Shown: positions 7,205 to 16,477, numbered from the stretch's first letter. The stretch: 33,350 nucleotides of DNA from an uncultured Bacilli bacterium (GCA_947630495.1 CANRHS010000006.1:1-33350), one strand, 5' to 3'. The notes: generated by a model not told the origin, from the letters alone. A program made the numbers and translations.

Positions 7205-8041
7205 CTATTTTTTTTCAGACTCATTATATTTTTCTTTAAAACTATGGTAACTTCCATTTCTTCTATATCCTAAAACACAATTTAAATTAATATTATCTAA
7301 CGATTTAAAGATATTATAATCAACATTGATATTAGTTTTCTTTAATTCTTTAATTAAATTCTTTACTTCTTGTCTTTTACTAGTTAAATTATCTTGTTTT
7401 GTTACTTGTTCTGTGAATTTACATGCACAATTTAGAAATTTTAAATCATTACTTTTACTCCAAGCAATAATATCTTCTTCTCTTATTAAATACATTGGTC
7501 TAATAAGTTCTAAACCAGGGAAATTCTCGCTATGAAGTTTAGGCATCATCGTTTTAACCTCTGCTCCATATAACATTGATAAAAGAGTTGTTTCAATAAC
7601 ATCATCAAAATGATGACCTAAAGCAATTTTATTACAACCTAGTTCTTTGGCTTTATTATAAAGACATCCTCTTCGCATTCTAGCACATAAATAACAAGGA
7701 CTCTTATCAATAGTTGTTACAATATCAAAGATATCACTTTCAAAGATTTCAATATTCAAATTCAATGTTTTAGCATTCTCTTTGATTAAATCCAGATTTT
7801 TTTGATTATAACCAGGATTCATAACAACATAATAAGCCTCAAACTTAAACTTTCCATGTTTTATTAATTCTTCTATACATTTAGCCATTAAGAAGGAATC
7901 TTTACCGCCAGATATACAAATCATAACTTTATCATTTTCTTTAATTAATTCATATTCACTTACAGCTTTTACAAATCTACTCCATATTTCTTTTCGATAT
8001 TTCTTAATTATACTTCTTTCAATTTCTTGATATGTTACCAT
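7205..8041 (-). CDS. TtcA-like tRNA 2-thiolation protein (PP-loop ATPase)
   Basis: Predicted to activate a tRNA base with ATP for sulfur insertion; TtcA makes 2-thiocytidine at position 32 using an iron-sulfur cluster. The PP-loop SGGKDSF is present, followed by CYLCARMRRG with the CxxC pair of the TtcA group, GHHFDDVIET, and a third conserved Cys region (NCACKF). The track start at 8074 has no ribosome binding site. ATG 8041 (MVTYQEIERS) has GGAAGTG with a 5-base gap, giving 278 aa, close to the family size. Monocistronic. A different TtcA/TtuA-group substrate cannot be excluded. Confidence 0.85.
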   Translation of the reverse strand: MVTYQEIERSIIKKYRKEIWSRFVKAVSEYELIKENDKVMICISGGKDSFLMAKCIEELIKHGKFKFEAYYVVMNPGYNQKNLDLIKENAKTLNLNIEIFESDIFDIVTTIDKSPCYLCARMRRGCLYNKAKELGCNKIALGHHFDDVIETTLLSMLYGAEVKTMMPKLHSENFPGLELIRPMYLIREEDIIAWSKSNDLKFLNCACKFTEQVTKQDNLTSKRQEVKNLIKELKKTNINVDYNIFKSLDNINLNCVLGYRRNGSYHSFKEKYNESEKK

Positions 8042-8084
8042 TTTATCACTTCCAAACCTCATTAATTTTATCATAAAATATCTT

Positions 8085-8116
8085 TAAAGTAAAGAAAAGA
8101 AAGCATTAGCCTTCTT
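8085..8116 (-). terminator. Terminator of the protease / cohesin-like operon
   Basis: On the - strand AAGAAGGC, loop TAAT, GCTTTCTT forms an 8-bp stem with one G-T pair, followed by a T-rich tail. It lies 31 bases after the stop at 8147. Confidence 0.55.
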
Positions 8117-8146
8117 CTATTTCAACTTCAAAAGAAAATTTTCATT

Positions 8147-9343
8147 TTAAAAATCTATTGTTTTTTTAGTTGTTGACTTGATATAAACGATTATTAAGAT
8201 ACCAACGACAATTAGAATAGCAACTACAGATGCTATCATTAATACTTTATTAGATTTAGTATCTTCTTCTGCCTCTGTATTTGCTTCATTATCTTGTTGA
8301 TCTTCATCAGTTATATCGTCTTGATTTAAATCTCCACCATCTAATATGGTATCATCCTCTAATTGAGGAGTATCAGTTTTATCAGTAGTTTCTCCATTTG
8401 AAGTTTCAACTTCTGTTTTATTAGTTGATCCTGATGTTCCTTGATTACTACCTGAATTAGTACCAACATTGGGTTTAGTAGTAGATGAATTATTATTTTG
8501 GTTAGAACTACTACTTGAATTATTAGAAGATTGATTATTATTTTCTATATCTTCTTGATCTTCATCATTATCAGTTGATGGAGTCGTTGGTTTATTATCT
8601 TCAGTTGGATTTTCTTCGGGTTTAGTTGTTGTTGATCCTTGATCTCCAGTAGATCCTGATGTATTTCCAGATTGACTACCTTGATTACCTGACTCATTTC
8701 CTGAAGATTCGCTTTCATTTCCTGATGACTCACCACCAGTTGTTGGTTTATCTTCTTCCTCTTTATCTTTATCATCATTATTATCTTTATCATTGTCTTC
8801 TTCTTTAGGTGGTTCTTTTTCTTCATCATTTGGCTTTTCTTCAACTTTTACTACATAAGTAAATTTCGAAGTATCACCTAAAGTAACATTAGAGTCTTCT
8901 AATTTAACATTTTTCCAATTGTTATCATTATAAGATAAAGCTATATAACTTATATTATAATCAACACTTTTCTTAGAAGTTGTTTCAAATTCTATTTTAC
9001 CTAACGATAATTCTTTTTTCTCATTTAGTAAATTATGTTCTGCTCCAACTCCCCCGGTTGTAACAATTATTCTTAAAGTATGATTAACAGCATCATAACT
9101 ATAAGTTTTAGTATATTTCTTAGTTGTAAATTCTTTATTAAATTCAAAATTCTTAACTTTAACTGTATCACTTATTTTATAGACTACATCAATTCCTCCA
9201 ACAAAACCTTCTTCAAAGTGAATTGTTGTATCAATTACCCCATTTGAACTTTCTTTAAATGCTAAAGTAGTTAAGGCATGAGAAGTAATTGAAGGGAAAA
9301 GCATGAAGATAAGTAATGCTAATTTTAATATGTTCTTTTTCAT
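8147..9343 (-). CDS. Membrane-anchored cohesin-like surface protein
   Basis: 398 aa. A signal peptide (MKKNILKLALLIFMLFPSIT, cleavage near residue 23) precedes a beta-rich domain at about 25-155. Its strand pattern, ending LSLGKIEFET and then DSNVTLGD, resembles a cohesin. A long Ser/Asn/Asp/Glu/Gly/Thr-rich linker (about 160-365) follows, then one transmembrane helix (VLMIASVVAILIVVGILIIV) and a short basic tail. It is therefore displayed at the cell surface on a flexible stalk. It starts 15 bases after the M60 protease gene with a strong AAAAGGAGGG site, so both are in one operon. The protease carries a dockerin, which supports the cohesin reading, but that assignment rests on pattern and context. 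A generic stalked adhesin is the alternative. Confidence 0.6.
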   Translation of the reverse strand: MKKNILKLALLIFMLFPSITSHALTTLAFKESSNGVIDTTIHFEEGFVGGIDVVYKISDTVKVKNFEFNKEFTTKKYTKTYSYDAVNHTLRIIVTTGGVGAEHNLLNEKKELSLGKIEFETTSKKSVDYNISYIALSYNDNNWKNVKLEDSNVTLGDTSKFTYVVKVEEKPNDEEKEPPKEEDNDKDNNDDKDKEEEDKPTTGGESSGNESESSGNESGNQGSQSGNTSGSTGDQGSTTTKPEENPTEDNKPTTPSTDNDEDQEDIENNNQSSNNSSSSSNQNNNSSTTKPNVGTNSGSNQGTSGSTNKTEVETSNGETTDKTDTPQLEDDTILDGGDLNQDDITDEDQQDNEANTEAEEDTKSNKVLMIASVVAILIVVGILIIVYIKSTTKKTIDF

Positions 9344-9358
9344 GTTCTTTCCCTCCTT

Positions 9359-12300
9359 TTAATTTCCTTTTGTATTTGAATCAGTTATAGTTATCTTTTC
9401 TAATTCCGAATAAGATTTTAAACCACTAATGGCTTTAGATGTACTAGTAATTCTTTCATCAGTTGGAACCATACTTCCGTCTTCTCCAGTTTCCATATTA
9501 TTTGCACGATATAGATTTGCTCTTATACTTGAAGAACCTTTTCGCATTGCTTCATATTCTTCCTTAGTCATTACAAACATCCAAGTTCCTTTAGCAACAC
9601 TATAAACATGTTTATCAGGTTCAACTTCCGCAAATAATAATTGATATCCATCATATACTTTTGTTTCATCAAAAGCATCATTGATAGTTACAATATTAAA
9701 TGCAGGGTCTCCGCGATATTCACCTTTAATGATTACTGAACCAGCTTTAATTGTTTCAGTTCCACTTGTATAATCTTTATCTAATACTCCAATTGTATCA
9801 AGTTCAACATTATCTCCAGGTGGAGCAATTACATCAAGTTCAAGTCCTGATAAGGTTGTCTTACCAACACTTTCAATCTTAATATAAGCGATATCATTAA
9901 ATGTATATAATTGATTATTAGAAACAGTTCCAGGTTTCATGAAGTAAACTAAGTCAGTATAGTTATTATCACTAGTTAAATTAAAGGTTCCTTCTTTAGC
10001 AACTTCCCAAGTAACTTTATCTTTACTTACAGAAATCTTATATTTACTAATTGTATTAGCATCCAACTTAGAATCAGTTGTTAAAGCTTGATATTTAATT
10101 CCACTTATCGAATAATTAGCATTTAAGTTAATAATTACATAAGCATTTCCATTATCAGTTGTTACATTAGTCTTATTTGGATCAAAAGTACTAATTTTTT
10201 CAAGTCCAACAAATCCTGTTTTAGAATCACCATCAATTAATTTATTAACTGATAACTTATCATAATCCATATCACTATCTTCAAGATCAACGATTTCTCC
10301 TTTTGCTTTAACGTTAGATTCAATACTAAATGTGTCTTTTGATGCCAATGCGCCATCATAAGAAATCTTAATTTCTTCTAACTTAACAGTATTTGTTTTA
10401 TTAAGTAGATAATCATAAGCAACTATTTGATATGCATAAGCTCGGTTATTTTCAGCACCTAACTTATCAACGTATGAAGACTCAGTTCCTTCAACAAAGG
10501 CAACGGCTACGCCATTTCGAATAATTTCATAACCAAGTATCTTTGATTTATCTCCTTCTATATCGAAGTTTAAAGTAACTTCTTTATTTTTATCATCTTT
10601 ATTAACTAAAGTTGCTGTTAGTTTAGTAGTATCAGAAATCTTTGTTCCTTGATTTAATCTAAATCTTCTGGCTTCATCATTTAAGTACCAAATTGGCCTC
10701 GTTTCTTTTTCCAAGTTTAGACTTGCAATTTCAGCCTTAACAGCATCTGTTGGTCTTAAGCCCCAAATTTCAAAGAATTCAGTTAAATCTTTGTTAGCAG
10801 CTTTACTTGCAAATAGGATAAGTAAATCATCAGATGAATATTTTTTAGTACTATTGTCAAATCTTCTGGCTTCTTTATTAATTCGAGCGAATATTGAATT
10901 TGTATCTTCAAATGTCTTAGTATCATCATAGGCTAAATGTAATTGCCAGTACATTCCAAGTTGAACAAATACATTTTGAGCACGTCCTGCTGTATGAGAT
11001 GTTACTTTCTCATAAATCTTTGGATAAATTCCACTTACTTCAAGTCTTGATTTATCTTTATCATTACTTGTTTGAGCAAGTAATGCAAATACGTTATTTG
11101 TAACCTCGGCTTTGGCTAAAGTTCCTTGATTTATTTGATGTCCTACTTCATGGCTAATTCCCCAACCAAAGTATCCGGTTTTATCGATAGTATTAGGTTC
11201 TGCTTGAACTAGTCCGGGAACGGAACCATATTCAATACCAATATGATATCCTCCGGCATACATAAATGCACCATAGAACATTCTCATATAACGGATATTA
11301 ATTCTAGCCTTTGGAGTAGCATCAGCAGTTTCCTTATTATCTAATCCTTTATGACGATAGAACATATCAATCATTTCATCAAAGGCTTCGGTTGATTTAT
11401 AAACTCTTGAAACTTTGTCATCGATGTTATCTAATTTACTATTAATTGCATCTAAAACTGCTGTTGCAGGAACTGAGAATAATCCTTGTCTTGTTACAAT
11501 CTCAGTTGAATTTTCAACACTTTCCGTTTGTTTGAAAGCATCTCCATAAGTTTTCTTAATTGAATTAATATGACTATCTAATTCATTTATATATGTTTTA
11601 ATTGCTGCTTTCTTCTCAGTCTCATCTTTTAAATAAGTAGTATCAAGAACAGGAATCTTAACTCCTCCACTTACTCTTATCTTAATTGGAACATCATTAG
11701 GTTTTGAAGTATAACGAATATATACACTTCCTCCTCTTTCCGCTTCAGCATCTCCAATCTTTGGAACATCAATTATATTTTGACCCACCTTTAAGTTACC
11801 AATTGCTTTATTCCAAGTTCCCGCTTCCGCATAAAATTGAGAGAATACCACTTGGATATTAGGATTTTGATTTTTAGAACCAACATAGATAGTTAACTTA
11901 TCTCCTGGTTTAGCAACTACTCCTAAAGGTTGATAATCATTAATAGTCATAGCAAATCCTGGATTTACATATGAATTTGAATAATTAGGATCAAGTGTAA
12001 TAACATCATCTAATTTCTTATCATTTAAGATATCTTCTGCATATTTTAAATCAGCAAGAATAACATCACGATAAGGGTTATATTCGTTGTTATCTTTAAT
12101 ATCTGCTCTATTTCTTAGTTCGTCAATCTTACTTTGATTAACACCATCAGCAAGTTCAAGTCTTAAATCATCAGTAAATAAGTTCGCAACATCATCAAGT
12201 AATGAATCATATTTATAAATCTTAACTTCATTAAATTCAATTGGGCCTGAGCCTGATGCCGTTAAACCAAATTGAATAGCATCAGCATTAATTGGTTCAT

Positions 12301-14464
12301 AAGTTCTAATTATATAGTAAGTACGATTATTTTCATCTTTCTTACTTGATAAAGTAGCTCCAATTGTTTTTCTAGTTGCTTGTTGATATGAATCTACACC
12401 TTCCCAATAATGAACTTTTAAGTCATTTTCATCACTCTTCTTTAAAGAAGCAGTATAAGAATCAGGAACTGTTAAAATAAATTCATTCATTTGATAAGAA
12501 TTATCTAAAACAATTATCGGTGCACCCATATTTACATAATGTGCATTCATTGTCCAATCAGTCTGTTTAAAATAGGTTTTAAAGTTATCATCAACGATAG
12601 AGAATTTATCTCCACCTTCCATTGTACCTAATGAATAAATAACATCTTTAATATGATTTGTAACACTCTTACCATCATCTTTAGTATTTATTAATTTATA
12701 TTTAGGTGTAATCGTTGGAGCAATTCCTAAAGTCTTACCACGAACAGTTTGACTCTTAGGTCCTTCTCCATTTGGATTATTACCAGTTATATAAACTTCA
12801 TATTCCGTTTCATCTTTTAAACCTTTTAAAGCATAACTATTTTTATCAATTAGAGAAGTTTTAGTCCATTTTTCAGTTCCTACCTCTCTATAATATACAT
12901 AATAATTTAATGTATCTTTCATATCTTTCCAGCTTAAGTTTAAAGCTGAATAATCAGGAGTTACATTAACCATATCAGGTGAAGGTGGTAAGCCATTAAA
13001 TTTAGGACTAGCTGTAACTTCGTCGCTAAAGCCACTCTTCCATTCTCCATTAACAGCTTGAACTGCTATTTTATAGGTTTTATAATTTTCTAAATCTTCA
13101 ATTGTAAAATTAGTAAATGTTGTTTGAAAAATAACATTATTTTTCTTATCTCCATTTATTCTAATTTCATATCCTGTAACATTAGTAACTGGATCAAAAG
13201 TTACAGTTAATTGTTCACTTACACTATCATCAACTTTTATATTTTTAGGAATATAGAAACCATCTGGTTCAGATAATTCCATCTTAACATTATTTAAGAA
13301 TTCTACTTTAGCAATATCTGCAAGTTTATTAGAACCTACCTTTGTAACTTTAATAGTTACTTTCTTAACGGCAATTTGACTTCCTAAATCAATGACAATA
13401 GCACCTTCTGTATCTTCATCAGTAAAGTACTCAATACCATCAACTTTCTTTATTTCTTTTGGTTTAACTTCTTTAGTTAAGGTTTTCCCATTTTCAACAT
13501 ATTCAACAACAAGACTCATTTCTTCAGGTTTATTTTCCCCAACTTGAACCTTAATTTCACTCATTTCAACAGGTTCATTATTATCTTTTGCTAAATCTAA
13601 AACTAAATTAATTGGATTTTTTTCACTTACTTCTTGATTATCCTTTGGCTTTAAAGTAACAACTTCACTAGAATCTGTAAAAATTGAGGATAATTCACCT
13701 TCCACTTCAACATCAGTTGGAACTTCAATTGAAACTTTACTACTATCCATAATTGGATTAGTATCTTCAATCTTAGCAGATTTCTTCGTACTATTAATAC
13801 TTGCTGTAATATAATTTAAATCAGCAATATCAGTTACACCATCAAAGTTTAAATCATAACTTCCTTTTCCTTTAACAGCATTAAGCATTAAATCTAAGTC
13901 TTTATCATCGACAATTTCATCATTATTAATATCCCCAATTGTAAACATACCATTTTCATTAGTAATACTAACTCTCTTTGAAAAGTCTTTTAAAGTAACA
14001 GGAACTAAATAATCAACAAAATTATTACCTACTAATCCTACTTTATATTCACCTACTTCAAGGCCATAGATATTAATAGAATAGTAAACAATTTTTCTAT
14101 TCTCGGCTGTTCCTTCAAGTGGTTTTCCATCTACTCCTCTTTTAGTAGCTGTTATTTTAATACCCTCTTGACTACCTAAAGTAACAACTTTTTCTTTTTT
14201 AATATTAGTAATTTCATCAAGGGCGAACTCAGCACTTTGATTCTTACTATTTTTAATTTGATATTTGATACCATTGTCTACATTTTCTTCAATTGGTAAA
14301 ACAAGTTCTACCTCAAGTTCAATGTCTCCAGTACCCTTAAATTCTTCATTACTTATTACTTTTGGTTCAGTTTCAATTGCTGAAACATTCATAAATGGTG
14401 TTACATAATTAAATACCATAACAACTAGTAAAAATAATGAAACAATTTTTCTAAACTTCTTCAT
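9359..14464 (-). CDS. Secreted dockerin-containing M60-family (enhancin-like) metalloprotease
   Basis: 1701 aa. The signal peptide covers about residues 1-30. A type I dockerin lies at about 177-230 with two calcium-loop repeats (DINNDEIVDDKDLDL and DLNFDGVTDIADL). Two fibronectin type III domains follow at about 405-578, then a galactose-binding-like domain at about 590-750. The M60 peptidase has HEVGH at 1105-1109 and a third zinc ligand Glu1120 (HExxH-x10-E). A second F5/8 type C-like domain lies at about 1385-1570. M60 enzymes typically cleave heavily O-glycosylated mucins. No LPXTG or C-terminal membrane helix is present, so attachment probably goes through the dockerin, plausibly to the next gene's product. 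A dockerin near the N-terminus instead of the C-terminus is unusual. The start has a GAGGTG site. Confidence 0.9.
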   Translation of the reverse strand: MKKFRKIVSLFLLVVMVFNYVTPFMNVSAIETEPKVISNEEFKGTGDIELEVELVLPIEENVDNGIKYQIKNSKNQSAEFALDEITNIKKEKVVTLGSQEGIKITATKRGVDGKPLEGTAENRKIVYYSINIYGLEVGEYKVGLVGNNFVDYLVPVTLKDFSKRVSITNENGMFTIGDINNDEIVDDKDLDLMLNAVKGKGSYDLNFDGVTDIADLNYITASINSTKKSAKIEDTNPIMDSSKVSIEVPTDVEVEGELSSIFTDSSEVVTLKPKDNQEVSEKNPINLVLDLAKDNNEPVEMSEIKVQVGENKPEEMSLVVEYVENGKTLTKEVKPKEIKKVDGIEYFTDEDTEGAIVIDLGSQIAVKKVTIKVTKVGSNKLADIAKVEFLNNVKMELSEPDGFYIPKNIKVDDSVSEQLTVTFDPVTNVTGYEIRINGDKKNNVIFQTTFTNFTIEDLENYKTYKIAVQAVNGEWKSGFSDEVTASPKFNGLPPSPDMVNVTPDYSALNLSWKDMKDTLNYYVYYREVGTEKWTKTSLIDKNSYALKGLKDETEYEVYITGNNPNGEGPKSQTVRGKTLGIAPTITPKYKLINTKDDGKSVTNHIKDVIYSLGTMEGGDKFSIVDDNFKTYFKQTDWTMNAHYVNMGAPIIVLDNSYQMNEFILTVPDSYTASLKKSDENDLKVHYWEGVDSYQQATRKTIGATLSSKKDENNRTYYIIRTYEPINADAIQFGLTASGSGPIEFNEVKIYKYDSLLDDVANLFTDDLRLELADGVNQSKIDELRNRADIKDNNEYNPYRDVILADLKYAEDILNDKKLDDVITLDPNYSNSYVNPGFAMTINDYQPLGVVAKPGDKLTIYVGSKNQNPNIQVVFSQFYAEAGTWNKAIGNLKVGQNIIDVPKIGDAEAERGGSVYIRYTSKPNDVPIKIRVSGGVKIPVLDTTYLKDETEKKAAIKTYINELDSHINSIKKTYGDAFKQTESVENSTEIVTRQGLFSVPATAVLDAINSKLDNIDDKVSRVYKSTEAFDEMIDMFYRHKGLDNKETADATPKARINIRYMRMFYGAFMYAGGYHIGIEYGSVPGLVQAEPNTIDKTGYFGWGISHEVGHQINQGTLAKAEVTNNVFALLAQTSNDKDKSRLEVSGIYPKIYEKVTSHTAGRAQNVFVQLGMYWQLHLAYDDTKTFEDTNSIFARINKEARRFDNSTKKYSSDDLLILFASKAANKDLTEFFEIWGLRPTDAVKAEIASLNLEKETRPIWYLNDEARRFRLNQGTKISDTTKLTATLVNKDDKNKEVTLNFDIEGDKSKILGYEIIRNGVAVAFVEGTESSYVDKLGAENNRAYAYQIVAYDYLLNKTNTVKLEEIKISYDGALASKDTFSIESNVKAKGEIVDLEDSDMDYDKLSVNKLIDGDSKTGFVGLEKISTFDPNKTNVTTDNGNAYVIINLNANYSISGIKYQALTTDSKLDANTISKYKISVSKDKVTWEVAKEGTFNLTSDNNYTDLVYFMKPGTVSNNQLYTFNDIAYIKIESVGKTTLSGLELDVIAPPGDNVELDTIGVLDKDYTSGTETIKAGSVIIKGEYRGDPAFNIVTINDAFDETKVYDGYQLLFAEVEPDKHVYSVAKGTWMFVMTKEEYEAMRKGSSSIRANLYRANNMETGEDGSMVPTDERITSTSKAISGLKSYSELEKITITDSNTKGN

Positions 14465-14481
14465 AAAAACACCTCAATCGT

Positions 14482-14510
14482 ATTATATTTTATTCTTAAT
14501 AAGAAGTCAA
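14482..14510 (-). promoter_or_regulatory. Sigma-A promoter of the M60 protease operon
   Basis: On the - strand TTGACT (14505-14510), 17 bases, TATAAT (14482-14487), about 17 bases before the start codon. An inverted repeat lies directly upstream. Confidence 0.8.
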
Positions 14511-14523
14511 CAATATTTATCAT

Positions 14524-14549
14524 AAATTGACAAAATTTGATGTCAATTT
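14524..14549. promoter_or_regulatory. Inverted repeat upstream of the protease promoter, possible operator
   Basis: AAATTGACA (14524-14532) and TGTCAATTT (14541-14549) form a perfect 9+9 palindrome around an 8-base centre, 13 bases upstream of the -35. Another TGTCAA half-site is at about 14560. It could bind a dimeric regulator or, since each arm contains TTGACA, represent overlapping promoter elements. Confidence 0.4.
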
Positions 14550-14681
14550 TTTAAAAAAATGTCAACTTCTAAATTCCTTAAATTTTATTTTCAAATTTTA
14601 GAAATTATACATATTTTTTAAAATATAATATCCCTTTCTTTAATGTTTTTTATTATAGCAAAGATATTATCAAAAAGCAAG

Positions 14682-14706
14682 AAAAAATTAGCACTCTATG
14701 TACTAA
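14682..14706 (-). terminator. Terminator of the lipoprotein gene
   Basis: On the - strand TTAGTAC, loop ATAGA, GTGCTAA (one G-T pair) is followed by six T residues. It lies 10 bases after the stop at 14716. Confidence 0.8.
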
Positions 14707-14715
14707 TATTTTCTT

Positions 14716-15933
14716 TTATAATCCATCTTCTAATTGTTCAATTTTTGGTTTATTATCCTCTTTAGGAGAGTCAACTTTGGCTTTGGTTGGTTCTGGAAGT
14801 TGAGATTCTACTTTAGTCTCTGTATTCAACGATTCTACTGGAGCAACAACAGAAGGCACTACTATTTTAGGTTCAACGGGAATGACATTACTGATAGGAG
14901 TTGAAACCTCAGGAAGAATTTCAGGAGTTGTCGGTTCTTTAGTCTCAACAACTGGGACTATATCAATTGATTCCATCGGATTAACTGGCTTAACTTCCTC
15001 TTTTGCTTCGCCTTGACTAGGCATAACCGGACTTATTGGCTCATTTATTTTAACTTGGGCTTTTTCTTCTTTTATCTCCTCTTTTGTATTTTCAGTTGGA
15101 TTACTAGGTTCAACTGGTTTTACTTCAGTTTGTTTATCTTTATTATCTTTTTTATCAGGTTTATCTTTTCCTTTTTTAACTCCTAATATAATAACTATTA
15201 CTAAAATAATAAATAAAGCAAGCACTCCAATTCCAACATATATATTAGTCATATTATAAAGTTCAAATTCAAATTCAATATCATCCATTCCTGATGAATC
15301 TAACTTCCAAGTTAACTTTTTAAGTCCATCACTTGTAGAAGTTGCATTATGAGACTTAGCAGCATAAGGTAAGGTAACATTAAAACTTAAATCCATTCCT
15401 TCTGTAAGACTTGATAAATCTCCATTTAAATCTAAATCAGTATCTGTATCTATATCTGTATCAGTTGTCTCTTCATCAGATGTTGTATCATCAGTAATAG
15501 TAGTATCATTGTTATAAGTTAAACCACTATCATTAGAATCAAAACTAAACTTAGCTTTGTAAGTATTCTTTATAAGTCCCTTTGTAACTTTAAATAAAGG
15601 ACTATCTGCATTTTCCTCTAATATACCAGATAAACTATAATCAGTATCCATTGTAGTTGAATAATCATCTATATTTTTAATCTTCTTGGTTAAAACATAT
15701 CCTATCATATCTCCATCAACATAATCTTTAATAGTAAATCCTTCCGACTCTATCTCCCTCTTATTCTCATCTTCAAGTAAATCTTGATCTCCAAGTAATG
15801 TTTTATTAACAGCATAAGTTATATCAAAATCCATTGATTTATCCTTTTTAATTCCCATATTTACATTATATTTAACACATCCTGTTAATAAGCAAATAAC
15901 TAGTATCATCAATAAGTATTTAATTTTCTTCAT
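14716..15933 (-). CDS. Lipoprotein with C-terminal membrane helix and Pro/Glu/Val-rich tail
   Basis: The start is set at ATG 15933 (MKKIKYLLMILVICLLTGC) because AAAGGAGGAG precedes it; the tracked start at 15966 has none. The lipobox LTGC marks a lipidated Cys at about residue 19. The following ~200 residues are extracellular and resemble LppM-type (DUF3153-like) domains, with an Asp/Thr-rich insert. A hydrophobic helix (IYVGIGVLALFIILVIVIIL) comes next, then a roughly 150-residue Pro/Glu/Val/Lys-rich tail that should lie in the cytoplasm. An N-terminal lipid anchor, a transmembrane helix and a long disordered inner tail together are unusual. Function unknown. Confidence 0.75.
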   Translation of the reverse strand: MKKIKYLLMILVICLLTGCVKYNVNMGIKKDKSMDFDITYAVNKTLLGDQDLLEDENKREIESEGFTIKDYVDGDMIGYVLTKKIKNIDDYSTTMDTDYSLSGILEENADSPLFKVTKGLIKNTYKAKFSFDSNDSGLTYNNDTTITDDTTSDEETTDTDIDTDTDLDLNGDLSSLTEGMDLSFNVTLPYAAKSHNATSTSDGLKKLTWKLDSSGMDDIEFEFELYNMTNIYVGIGVLALFIILVIVIILGVKKGKDKPDKKDNKDKQTEVKPVEPSNPTENTKEEIKEEKAQVKINEPISPVMPSQGEAKEEVKPVNPMESIDIVPVVETKEPTTPEILPEVSTPISNVIPVEPKIVVPSVVAPVESLNTETKVESQLPEPTKAKVDSPKEDNKPKIEQLEDGL

Positions 15934-15970
15934 AAACTCCTCCTTTAAATTCTTATTTTTCGACAATATT

Positions 15971-15999
15971 ATTTTAACATTAATTACTTAAAGAGACAA
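15971..15999 (-). promoter_or_regulatory. Probable promoter of the lipoprotein gene
   Basis: On the - strand TTGTCT (15994-15999), 17 bases, TAAAAT (15971-15976), upstream of the AAAGGAGG site. The match is moderate. Between 16000 and 16134 I see only AT-rich sequence. Confidence 0.5.
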
Positions 16000-16134
16000 T
16001 AGTTTTAAAAAATATTTTTTACTTTACACATTAATATATTTATAATTTTTAAATTTAACTTTTATTAATCATTTCTTTTTTTGTATCAGCGTTACTTTTA
16101 TAATATTTATTTTAAAATAATTATAATATTTATA

Positions 16135-16163
16135 TTGACTTCTCTATCTCAATCATTTATAAT
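16135..16163 (+). promoter_or_regulatory. Sigma-A promoter of the small hydrophobic peptide gene
   Basis: TTGACT (16135-16140), 17 bases, TATAAT (16158-16163). Transcription should begin near 16170-16172, exactly where the GGGTATAC arm of a long inverted repeat begins, so the mRNA would have a leader of about 100 bases. Confidence 0.75.
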
Positions 16164-16171
16164 TAATTTAT

Positions 16172-16477
16172 GGGTATACTTAATTCGTTAGGTGCTAATC
16201 CTTTATAATATAGACACTTTTTTCATCTTAGGACTGCATCCAAAAAATATATTGTAAAGGAGGTGGTGTATTATGACGTTGAGAGAATTTTTTCTTCATG
16301 TTGTAATAATACTACTAGTTGTTTTACTTTACATCATGTACTTGCATCAATAGTGGTAACATCATTTTACTACCACTTAGGTAGTAAAAGGCACACTAAC
16401 GATTTTGTCTATAGATTGTTAGTGTGCTGATTCAACACTTTGGATTAGTGCCTAACTTCCGACAATTAGGTATATCC
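16172..16477. repeat. Imperfect inverted repeat spanning the small-peptide transcription unit
   Basis: GGGTATACTTAATT...TTAGGTGCTAATCC (16172-16201) matches the reverse complement of 16442-16477 (GGATTAGTGCCTAA...AATTAGGTATATCC), with a few substitutions and a short insertion. The arms mark the predicted 5' end of the peptide mRNA and the early part of the opposing small RNA. They could pair at long range within one mRNA or be the ends of a small mobile element. Confidence 0.65.
16273..16353 (+). CDS. 26-aa hydrophobic peptide, candidate type I toxin
   Basis: MTLREFFLHVVIILLVVLLY followed by IMYLHQ: a single hydrophobic helix with short polar ends, as in membrane-acting type I toxins. It is too short for the ORF track. 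It has the best possible ribosome binding site, AAAGGAGGTGG (16256-16266), and a good promoter. An oppositely directed promoter downstream would produce an RNA complementary to the 3' part of its transcript. The last residues (YIMYLHQ and the stop) are repeated in a second copy at 16583 that has lost the start. The peptide matches no named family I know, so the toxin role is inferred from size, hydrophobicity and layout. Confidence 0.6.
   Translation: MTLREFFLHVVIILLVVLLYIMYLHQ

Noticed and set aside
8545-8844. 99-aa Lys/Met-rich ORF on the - strand
   Set aside because: Alternate frame of the Ser/Asp-rich linker of the cohesin-like protein.
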